Positions 1 to 6,712 of a DNA stretch of 35,546 nucleotides are shown here, piece by piece. The notes under the pieces were generated by a model. The model saw only the letters and a list, made by a program, of their open reading frames with translations. It made no database searches and was not told the origin of the DNA. The DNA comes from Sporomusa acidovorans. Its GTDB lineage: Bacteria; Bacillota; Negativicutes; Sporomusales; Sporomusaceae. Every line of letters begins with the position of its first letter. Position 1 is the stretch's first letter. The stretch covers positions 1-35,546 of the forward strand of contig NZ_FNAM01000051.1 in the NCBI RefSeq assembly GCF_900101845.1. The letters are read 5' to 3'. A program made the position numbers and the translations under genes.

Positions 1-115
1 GATTTTGGATATAGGTAATAAATGCTTGCATCCGGCGCAAATAGGACTCGCGAGAAGATTCGGGAGTCCCTTTAAGTTCAAAATATAGATTGATTTCTTG
101 TTCGTAGTTTTTCAT
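1..115 (-). CDS. tyrosine recombinase/integrase, N-terminal fragment (runs off window)
   Basis: The first 38 codons of a minus-strand gene are visible, starting at the ATG at 115 with an AGGAGG ribosome binding site at 124-129. The peptide begins MKNYEQEINLYFELKGTP and continues with an ESSRESYLRRMQAFITYI stretch. This resembles the SAM-like, core-binding N-terminal domain of phage-type integrases and transposon tyrosine recombinases. The catalytic domain (R..HxxR..Y) lies outside the window, so neither integrity nor activity can be judged. It fits the many mobile-element remnants in the rest of the window. The family call rests on pattern recognition of a short segment. Confidence 0.55.
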   Translation of the reverse strand, partial: MKNYEQEINLYFELKGTPESSRESYLRRMQAFITYIQN

Positions 116-534
116 AGAAGCTACCTCCTGATGGTGATAGATGCGAAGGACTGTTCACCATCAAAGGTAGGAGGCGCTCGAATTATTTTATTGGTAGTAT
201 GTATTTTGCTTGTTATGCATGTTATAATCATAAAAGTAAAAAGTATGCTTTCCTTTGGATTGTTTGGTTTGGCGATTAAACAATACCATAAAAGACATAC
301 TTTTTGCTATTTTTTTTGCTTTTGTAGAAAAATCTTTAGCCATCGCGACTAGCGATTTCGTTCTTCTTTTGTTTCCTATTGATAAGTTTGATTCTTAGTA
401 CAAGTGCCAGTGAGAACATATATTTAATCCAGCACTGTTTGACTCGATACGGAGAACGGAACCGATGCTAATGCGTGAAAAATGAAAATGGGGTGGATTT
501 ATCCTCTTACACGGATTTCCTCCCATGAAAAGCA
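116..534. other. gene-free stretch
   Basis: No convincing gene was found here. An 8-bp inverted repeat (GATGGTGA at 130-137, TCACCATC at 155-162) sits just upstream of the recombinase ribosome binding site and could be part of its expression signal or element end. An 84-codon frame at 98-352 has low-complexity, Cys/Phe-rich content, no ribosome binding site and no recognisable family, and is not called. Confidence 0.5.
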
Positions 535-582
535 CCTAAAACAGCCGGAACTTTGTCGGGTAAGCTGCTTTAGGCGTTTTTA
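535..582 (+). terminator. rho-independent terminator-like hairpin
   Basis: The arms 535-545 (CCTAAAACAGC) and 564-574 (GCTGCTTTAGG) pair with one mismatch and are followed by CGTTTTTA. It lies directly before the marR promoter and would insulate it from transcription from the left. No plus-strand gene that it would end is visible. Confidence 0.55.
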
Positions 583-632
583 TAATATACCAAACTTTTG
601 TTGACGCGGCAACAAAAGTTTGGTATATTATA
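581..632. repeat. perfect 23-bp inverted repeat spanning the marR promoter
   Basis: Positions 581-603 and 610-632 are exact reverse complements separated by 6 nt (ACGCGG). The repeat covers both promoter elements of the downstream marR gene, with the -35 in the spacer region and the -10 in the right arm. It could be an extended operator, a cruciform, or the end of a small mobile element. Confidence 0.8.
601..629 (+). promoter_or_regulatory. sigma-70-type promoter of marR
   Basis: TTGACG at 601-606 and TATATT at 624-629 are separated by exactly 17 nt. Transcription would start near 636, inside the palindrome at 633-652. Confidence 0.75.
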
Positions 633-652
633 TTTGTTGCCATAGCAACAAA
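633..652. promoter_or_regulatory. MarR-type operator
   Basis: TTTGTTGC-CATA-GCAACAAA is a perfect 8-bp inverted repeat over the predicted start of transcription and just upstream of the marR ribosome binding site. Its size and symmetry suit a winged-helix MarR dimer, so negative autoregulation is the simplest reading. Confidence 0.7.
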
Positions 653-667
653 AGGGGGTGCTATTGT

Positions 668-1126
668 ATGAGCCAAGCCATACAAATCCTAGATTTACTC
701 ATAAAAATCCAAGAAAGCTCTGATATATTCCCGCATGAGTGGGAGGCAACGTTTGATGGAATTAATCTGCTAGAAGTTCATTGTATTGATCGCATTGGTA
801 AAGTTCAATATGCAAATGTCACAAAAATAGCAAACGAAATGGAAATGACACGAGGAAGTATTAGTAAAATTTGTAAAAGAATGATAAGCAAAGGATTAAT
901 CGAGAGTTACCAACGCTCAGATAATCACAAAGAAATTTATTTTCGGCTCACTAAGAGAGGGCAACGGGTATATAACGAACACGAAAAGTACCATAACCAA
1001 GCCAGACAGGAGGAATTATCTTTGATGAATACTTTTAACGAATACGAGCAATCCATTATATTTCGTTTTCTCAACGGAATTAACTGCTTGCATAATAGGA
1101 AGATGGCTGAAAAAAACAACGATTAA
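668..1126 (+). CDS. MarR-family transcriptional regulator
   Basis: A 152-residue protein of normal MarR length. The start is the ATG at 668 (MSQAIQILDLL) because GGGGGTG at 654-660 precedes it at good spacing; an in-frame ATG at 620 lies inside the promoter/operator region. The winged helix is visible: VQYANVTKIANEMEMTRGSISKICKRMISKGLI is a typical helix-turn-helix, followed by the wing (YQRSDNHKEIYFRLTKRG). Its ligand is unknown. The gene sits 131 bp before psd on the same strand, so it may control psd or only itself. Regulation by its own product is suggested by the palindrome at 633-652. Confidence 0.88.
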   Translation: MSQAIQILDLLIKIQESSDIFPHEWEATFDGINLLEVHCIDRIGKVQYANVTKIANEMEMTRGSISKICKRMISKGLIESYQRSDNHKEIYFRLTKRGQRVYNEHEKYHNQARQEELSLMNTFNEYEQSIIFRFLNGINCLHNRKMAEKNND

Positions 1127-1257
1127 GATCGATAGTAGTTTTAAAATTGTACAATCCTAAATTTTTCGACTAGATAACAGATACGTTTAAAAAAGAACCT
1201 GTCCGCTTATTCCAACGCGCTTCAGTCGTATCATAATTACTGAAAGAAGTGAAATGA

Positions 1258-1896
1258 ATGATTGCAAAAGAGGGTTATCCTTATATTGCCTTTTTTATTA
1301 CAATTGCTATTATAATTGAAAAAGTTTTTGACGTGTATTGGAGCATTCTTCCTGCAGTTTTAGGACTATACGTAACCTATTTTTTTCGTAATCCAAAACG
1401 TAATGTGATATATGATCCTGAATTGGTTTTAGCTCCCGCTGATGGAAAAGTAATGAGTATTGAAAAGATATTTGAAGATCAATTTTTTAACGGCCCGGCA
1501 ATAAAAGTAACCATTTTTTTATCTATTTTTGATGTTCACATTAACCGTATTCCGGTAGAAGGAAATATAACATTTCAAAACTATATTTGCGGTAAGTTAA
1601 AACCGGCTTATAAAAGCTCGGCTCCATTCGAAAATGAACGCCACGCTATTGGACTGGAAAATGATAATGGTATGAAAGTTATGATAATCCAAGTTGCGGG
1701 AATTCTTGCCCGCCGTATTGTTTCATGGGTCAATCTAGGCGATAGAGTTCAGCAAGGGCAACGATATGGGATGATTAAATTTGGATCCTGTACAGAAATT
1801 ATTATGCCAATAAACGTGGCTGTTTCAGTTGCAAAAGGTGAACATGTAAAAGGCGGAAAAACTATTATTGGTAGGATTACTCCTGATAATAAATAG
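1258..1896 (+). CDS. psd: phosphatidylserine decarboxylase proenzyme
   Basis: Converts phosphatidylserine to phosphatidylethanolamine at the inner membrane. The 212-residue protein is of the short bacterial/archaeal-type class. Hydrophobic segments occupy about residues 8-24 and 28-43, followed by FFRNPKR and the conserved PADGKV block (60-65). DVHINR is at 92-97. The self-cleavage motif FGS is at 175-177, where Ser177 would become the pyruvoyl group; the following residues CTEI differ from the common FGSRVD form. The start has a GAAAGAAGTGA ribosome binding site. The next gene (cooC) begins 39 bp downstream, so read-through is possible although the functions look unrelated. Confidence 0.88.
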   Translation: MIAKEGYPYIAFFITIAIIIEKVFDVYWSILPAVLGLYVTYFFRNPKRNVIYDPELVLAPADGKVMSIEKIFEDQFFNGPAIKVTIFLSIFDVHINRIPVEGNITFQNYICGKLKPAYKSSAPFENERHAIGLENDNGMKVMIIQVAGILARRIVSWVNLGDRVQQGQRYGMIKFGSCTEIIMPINVAVSVAKGEHVKGGKTIIGRITPDNK

Positions 1897-1935
1897 TTCA
1901 TTCTGAAAAAAATAACTTTGAGTGGAGGGTTTCTG

Positions 1936-2688
1936 ATGACAAAGAAGATAGCCGTAGCCGGTAAGGGCGGCGTCGGTAAAACAACTTTTACCGCGCTACT
2001 AATTAAAGAATTATTACAGCGGCAAAAAGGAATGATTTTGGCTGTAGATGCCGATCCTAACTCCAATTTGAACGAGGCGTTGGGCATGACGGTAGACGAT
2101 TCTATCGCCAATATCCTGGAGGAAGTCAGAATCGGGGAAGATGTTCCGGATGGAATGGGCAAAGATTCATTCACGGAATATAGGCTAAGCCAAATTATTC
2201 AAGAAGCAGATGGCCTGGATCTTATTTTAATGGGATTGCCCCAGCAAAATGGCTGTTATTGTTATCCCAACAATCTTATAAGGATGTATCTGGAACGGTT
2301 ACAAAAAAACTATGAATATGTCATCATTGATAACGAAGCCGGAATGGAGCATATAAGCCGGCGTATCGTTGCCGATATCGATATGCTGTTTATCATTAGC
2401 GATACGTCTGTACGTAGTATCCGTTCGGCGGCAAAGGTAGTTGAACTCGTTCGTGTGCTGAAGATCGAAATACCTGAAATTTATTTGATTGTCACCAAGA
2501 CGGGTGAGAATGGCATTGACCGGCTCAAAGAGGAAATAGCAAAAACAGGTTTAAATTTAATCGGCACTATTCCCTACGACGAACAGGCTGTTACCTTTGA
2601 TACCGAAGGAAAACCATTGGTTGATCTGCCCGAAGACTCTCTTGCTGTTGTGGCAGTTAACGCCATTATGAAAAAAGCAGGTGTTTAA
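1936..2688 (+). CDS. cooC: CooC-type CODH nickel-insertion ATPase
   Basis: A 250-residue P-loop ATPase of the MinD/CooC type that loads nickel into the C-cluster of carbon monoxide dehydrogenase. The deviant Walker A motif GKGGVGKTT is at residues 9-17 and the switch region DADPNSNL at about 38-45. The CooC-specific Cys-X-Cys is Cys107-Tyr-Cys109, the dimer-interface metal site known in CooC1. Walker B-like VIIDNEAGMEH starts near 129. The ATG at 1936 follows GGAGG; a TTG at 1918 is less likely. It lies just before acsC-acsD, and its probable client, cooS, is on the opposite strand at 6713-8623. Confidence 0.92.
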   Translation: MTKKIAVAGKGGVGKTTFTALLIKELLQRQKGMILAVDADPNSNLNEALGMTVDDSIANILEEVRIGEDVPDGMGKDSFTEYRLSQIIQEADGLDLILMGLPQQNGCYCYPNNLIRMYLERLQKNYEYVIIDNEAGMEHISRRIVADIDMLFIISDTSVRSIRSAAKVVELVRVLKIEIPEIYLIVTKTGENGIDRLKEEIAKTGLNLIGTIPYDEQAVTFDTEGKPLVDLPEDSLAVVAVNAIMKKAGV

Positions 2689-2839
2689 CGCACAACTGAA
2701 ACTAACCTACTTTGTTTCATAGGCTACTTTTCGCGGATTCGCTAATTGAACGGTAGTATGATTTTGGAGTGGGTTAATTCTTACTGGTAAAGAAAATACT
2801 GCAGCTTGCTAAATAGTTTTGACGAAGGAGAAAAAAATT

Positions 2840-4186
2840 ATGGCATTATCAGGCCTGGATATTTTCAAGCAACTTCCCAAAACCAATTGTAAAGAATGTG
2901 GGATGTCAACATGCCTTGCTTTTGCCATGGCACTGGCTAGCGGCAAGACATCGCTCGACAAGTGTTTGCATGTTTCTGAAAAAGCAAAGGGGTTATTAGA
3001 TGCCGCATTTGCTCCTGCTATGCAGTCGGTAAAAATCGGTGTTGATCCAAACCAGATTACTCTGGGGGGGGAAACTGTACTTTTCCGTCACGACAAAACC
3101 TTTATCAATCAAACAGCGATTGTTATCAAGGTTTCGGATACTTTATCCCCGGATGAACTTTGGGAAAAAGTCAAAGTTATCAACAAACTGAATATGAAGC
3201 GGATGGGGCGACACATTGGCGTGGACGCCATTGCCATTACTAACTGTTCTCAAAAACCCGACAAATTTAAAGCTGCTGTTGATATGGTCGCTGCTCATAC
3301 CCCCAACCTTCATTTGGTCCTTCTTACGGAAAAGGCGATTGCCTTAGAAGCAGCTTTACCCGGTATTGCTGAACGAAAACCGTTGGTTGGCTCTGCTACC
3401 ATAGATAACTGGCAGGAGATGGCCGCTTTGGCGCGGCGTTATGCTGTGCCGCTAATTGTTAAGGGGAACGGGTTAAATGCTACTGCCGATCTAGTTGAAT
3501 TAGTCGCCGGTGAATATAAAGAATTAGTTATTGATCCCGGAACTCGGAAAACGGCTGAGACATTGACAGCGTTGACCGACATTCGGCGTCTGGCAATTAA
3601 AAAGAAATTCCGGCCATTTGGCTTTCCCACAATTGCGTTTACAACCGCGGCAGATCCGAATGAAGAAATTATTCAAGCTGGAGTTTTTGTGGCTAAATAC
3701 GCCAGCGCAGTTGTTATAAAAGCTTTGGAAAAGGCGCACATACTGCCATTGCTGACATTACGAATGAATATCTATACCGACCCGCAAAAGCCTATTGCTG
3801 TAGAGCCCAAAGTATATGAAATTGGCGCTGTCACGCCGGAATCTCCCGTTTATGTATGCACCAATTTTTCGTTAACCTATTATGCGGTTGAAGGTGAAGT
3901 GGCGGCCAGTAAAATTCCCGGATACATTATCGCGGTTGATACCGAAGGCAACTCAGTTCTTTCTGCCTGGGCATCAGGCAGATTTGACGCCAATACAATT
4001 ACTGAGTTTATCCTCGGATGCGGTATTGCGGAAAAGGTTAAGCATCGGACATTGGTTATTCCGGGTTATGTTGCCGTTATTAGTGGTAAACTGCAAGAAA
4101 AATCCGGCTGGGATGTTATTGTCGGGCCGCAAGAAGCCGTTGGCATACCGGTTTTTGCCAAAGCATATCACTTAAAAAATACATAG
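2840..4186 (+). CDS. acsC: corrinoid iron-sulfur protein large (gamma) subunit
   Basis: A 448-residue homolog of AcsC/CdhE, the subunit that carries the corrinoid cofactor and a [4Fe-4S] cluster and passes methyl groups to acetyl-CoA synthase. The N-terminal cluster motif Cys17-X2-Cys20-X4-Cys25-X16-Cys42 (KTNCKECGMSTC...KC) is complete. A TIM-barrel middle domain and the C-terminal corrinoid-binding domain follow, at normal total length. The ATG at 2840 is chosen because AAGGAG at 2825-2830 precedes it; a TTG at 2819 has no such site. acsD follows after 50 bp. No acsB, acsA or acsE lies nearby, so this may be a second or partial copy of the pathway cluster. Confidence 0.93.
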   Translation: MALSGLDIFKQLPKTNCKECGMSTCLAFAMALASGKTSLDKCLHVSEKAKGLLDAAFAPAMQSVKIGVDPNQITLGGETVLFRHDKTFINQTAIVIKVSDTLSPDELWEKVKVINKLNMKRMGRHIGVDAIAITNCSQKPDKFKAAVDMVAAHTPNLHLVLLTEKAIALEAALPGIAERKPLVGSATIDNWQEMAALARRYAVPLIVKGNGLNATADLVELVAGEYKELVIDPGTRKTAETLTALTDIRRLAIKKKFRPFGFPTIAFTTAADPNEEIIQAGVFVAKYASAVVIKALEKAHILPLLTLRMNIYTDPQKPIAVEPKVYEIGAVTPESPVYVCTNFSLTYYAVEGEVAASKIPGYIIAVDTEGNSVLSAWASGRFDANTITEFILGCGIAEKVKHRTLVIPGYVAVISGKLQEKSGWDVIVGPQEAVGIPVFAKAYHLKNT

Positions 4187-4236
4187 TCTGAAGTTTGCAT
4201 GAAGCTACTGTTTTCTATAGGAAAGGGGCATATAAC

Positions 4237-5187
4237 ATGCATATTGAGCTTATAAGGGAAAAGTATAAGGGAAACATTCATACCGTCACCCTCGGTGCGC
4301 TTAAAGAGCAAGGTGGGACTCGCACGCATACGGTAACGGTTGGAGGTGACGCTACTCTGCCATTTTTGTTTTTTGAAGGCAAGCAACCCAACAAAGCAGT
4401 CGTAGCTGTTGAAATCTGGGATATCGTTCCAACGGAATGGAATCCGGTCTTGCAAGAAATATATGCAGACGTTTTCAGCAACCCTGCGGACTGGGCGAGG
4501 AAAGCCGTAGACTTGGGGGCCGATATGATTCTGCTGCGTCTTAAGGGGGGCGACCCTGATCTGGGGAATAAAACGCCGGAACAGCTAGCTGAGGTGGTAA
4601 AGAATGTGTTAGCCGCCGTCGGCGTACCGCTAATTGTTGTAGGCTGTGGCATTGACGAGAAAGACAACGCTGTTTTGCCAGTGGTAGCCGAAGCTGCCGC
4701 CGGTGAAAACTTATTGTTAGGGGTTGCTAAACAGGATAATTACAAATCCATTGTCGCTGCCGCTCAGGTTTACAAACATAAAGTATTAATACTGGGAACT
4801 GTTGATATCAATTTGTGTAAACAACTAGAGATTTTAATCACCGAATTAGGCTTACCTGCCGAAAACATCTTAATGGACCCGGGGACATGTGCATTGGGCT
4901 ATGGAATCGAATATACCTATTCGGTTATGGAGCGAGGCCGCTTAGAAGCAATTGGCGGTGATGAGCGGTTAGCTATGCCGGTTGTTTGTAATGTTGGCTA
5001 CGAAGCCTGGCGGGCTAAGGAAGCTATTGCCGCTGAAAAAGATTTCCCCGATTGGGGAGAGCAATCTAAACGGGCTATTTTGTGGGAAGCGCTAACCGCT
5101 ACCAGTCTATTGCAAGCTGGCGCAAATATCATGATAATGCGGCATCCGGAGGCGGTTCGCCTTTTCAAAAAAATGTGGAGGAATTAA
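4237..5187 (+). CDS. acsD: corrinoid iron-sulfur protein small (delta) subunit
   Basis: A 316-residue homolog of AcsD/CdhD, the TIM-barrel partner that forms a heterodimer with AcsC and helps hold the base-off corrinoid. Family segments such as ADMILLRLKGGDPD, ENILMDPGTCALGYGIEY and AMPVVCNVGYEAW are visible, and the length is normal. The start is the ATG at 4237 (MHIELIREKY), preceded by GAAAGGGG; an upstream TTG at 4195 lacks a ribosome binding site. It is the last gene of the cooC-acsC-acsD group. Downstream lies the 5'-truncated nadD remnant, so the end of this gene set may mark a rearrangement boundary. Confidence 0.93.
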   Translation: MHIELIREKYKGNIHTVTLGALKEQGGTRTHTVTVGGDATLPFLFFEGKQPNKAVVAVEIWDIVPTEWNPVLQEIYADVFSNPADWARKAVDLGADMILLRLKGGDPDLGNKTPEQLAEVVKNVLAAVGVPLIVVGCGIDEKDNAVLPVVAEAAAGENLLLGVAKQDNYKSIVAAAQVYKHKVLILGTVDINLCKQLEILITELGLPAENILMDPGTCALGYGIEYTYSVMERGRLEAIGGDERLAMPVVCNVGYEAWRAKEAIAAEKDFPDWGEQSKRAILWEALTATSLLQAGANIMIMRHPEAVRLFKKMWRN

Positions 5188-5234
5188 CCTACAACTATAA
5201 TTCATAAATCTTTATGACATAAATTTAAAGGCTG

Positions 5235-5710
5235 TACTGAAATGCTGATCCGCTTAGCGATTAACGGAAATGATAAGTTTGTCGCCGACGATTACGAAAT
5301 GAAGCAGCACGCTTGGGACATTGCCACCTATCTTACAATGGAACACTTCAAGGATTACAATGGAACACTTCAAGGAGAAGTATCCAGGCGATGAGGTCTA
5401 CTTCATCATGGGTGCTGACCTACTCGTAGATATCGGGGAAGAGAAGTGGAAAAAGTCAAAAGAGCTTGTGCAGGAGAATAAGTTTATTGTCATGGCGCGA
5501 AATGGCATCGACATGTTGGCCGTGATTGCAAAATCACCGATTCTGCGAAATGCAGATGATGGTCAAACCTTTCATCTAATCGACAAAGGTCTGGCTATGG
5601 AGATCAGCTCGACCTATATCCGAGATGAGTTCCAAAAAGGGGGCGAACCACGATACTTGCTTCCTGAAAGTTGTTACGAATACATCAGTACCAATCATTT
5701 GTACCAATAA
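5235..5710 (+). pseudogene. nadD: nadD remnant (nicotinate-mononucleotide adenylyltransferase)
   Basis: NadD makes deamido-NAD from nicotinate mononucleotide and ATP. About the first 55 residues, including the GxFxPxHxGH nucleotide-binding site, are missing; the readable part begins TEMLIRLAINGND. A perfect 22-bp tandem duplication (5333-5354 and 5355-5376) then shifts the frame. After the second copy the protein continues with KYPGDEVYFIMGADLL, a recognisable NadD core, and MEISSTYIRDEFQKGG (the ISSTxIR motif) up to the stop at 5710. Removing one repeat copy would restore one continuous frame. Two independent lesions make it non-functional. It precedes nadE, as expected for an NAD-synthesis pair. 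Confidence 0.85.
5333..5376 (+). repeat. 22-bp perfect tandem duplication inside nadD
   Basis: Two identical 22-bp units (5333-5354, 5355-5376), each starting TTACAATGGAAC. Because 22 is not a multiple of three, it causes the frameshift. It looks like a slippage event. Confidence 0.95.
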
Positions 5711-5728
5711 AAAAAGGGGGGATTTCAA

Positions 5729-6547
5729 ATGAACAAACAAATGGAAATCATCCAAGCTTTGAATGTGCAATCGGAGATCAACGCTAAGAAGGAGATTCAG
5801 AGCCGGATCGACTTTCTCAAAGCATACTGTTTGAAAGCGGGAGCAAAAGGTTTTGTTTTGGGCATCAGCGGCGGTCAAGACTCGACACTTGCTGGACGAC
5901 TGTCGCAATTGGCGGCTGAAGAACTTAGGGCAGAAGGTTATGAAGCAAAATTTTATGCCGTTCGCCTGCCATATGGAACGCAAAAAGATGAAGAAGATGC
6001 TCAAGCGGCTCTGGCATTTATCAAGCCCGATCAAACCTTTGTCTTTAACATTGAGGATCCCATCGCAGCTTTTGTCAAAGCCTATACTAATGCGACGGGT
6101 GAAGTCATGGCTGACTATCACAAGGGGAATGTTAAAGCCAGAATGCGTATGGTTGCACAATACGCGATTGCTGGGGAGCAGCAATGTTTGGTCATCGGTA
6201 CGGATCATGCTGCCCGAGGCAGTAACAGGGTTTTTCACCAAATTCGGCGATGGGGGAGCCGACATCCTTCCTTTGACCGGCCTCACAAAAGGGCAGAGGC
6301 GTGAACTTTTGAAGGAGCTTAATGCTCCCGAACAACTTTACCTTAAGACTCCAACGGCAGACTTGCTCGATAACAAACCTCAGCAAGCGGATGAGACGAA
6401 CTTGGTATTGAATACAATGTTCTTGATCAATATTTATTGGGTAACGAAGTTGATCCTGGTATTAAGGCGAATATTGAAAACCGATTCGGAGTAACAAAGC
6501 ATAAACGGGAGTTGCCTGTAACTCCATTTGATACTTGGTGGAAGTAA
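5729..6547 (+). pseudogene. nadE: nadE, ammonia-dependent NAD synthetase, two frameshifts
   Basis: NadE amidates deamido-NAD to NAD. The 5' part reads normally with the PP-loop motif GISGGQDSTL (about residues 45-54) and no glutaminase domain, as in the B. subtilis type. At about 6214-6217 an extra C (GCCCGAG where GCCGAG is expected) breaks GTDHAAEAVTG. The next frame carries FFTKFGDGGADILPLTGLTKG and the LDNKPQQADET segment. Near 6404 a base is missing (ACGAACTTGG, expected ACGGAACTTGG), after which the native end reads GIEYNVLDQYLLGNEVDPG ... TPFDTWWK to the stop at 6545-6547. Total length matches the family (about 272 residues). Both indels are in 2-3 base runs, so sequencing error is a real alternative to pseudogenisation. 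Confidence 0.88.
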
Positions 6548-6592
6548 GCATTATTTAATATGGATTATAGCTTATTCGAAAGCATGAAAGTG

Positions 6593-6637
6593 AAAAAGCC
6601 CTAAATCCTTGCAATACAAGGTGTAGGGCTTTAAAAA
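6593..6637 (-). terminator. terminator between nadE and cooS
   Basis: A stem pairs AAAGCCCTA (6595-6603) with TAGGGCTTT (6624-6632), with an inner CCTTG/CAAGG. On the minus strand it is followed by TTTTTCACTTTC, so it best serves cooS, whose stop lies about 75 bp before it. Confidence 0.7.
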
Positions 6638-6712
6638 CAAAAACTGTAATCAACTGTTTCGTTACTAAAAATATACTCATGCAAGTTTTACAACAGATTA
6701 GCCGATAAGATT

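Noticed and set aside
98..352. 84-codon plus-strand frame at the left end
   Set aside because: It overlaps the start of the minus-strand recombinase, has no ribosome binding site and low-complexity Phe/Cys-rich content.
5576..6286. 236-codon minus-strand frame opposite nadD/nadE
   Set aside because: A shadow of nadE: the opposite strand has recognisable NadE motifs, while this frame matches no family.
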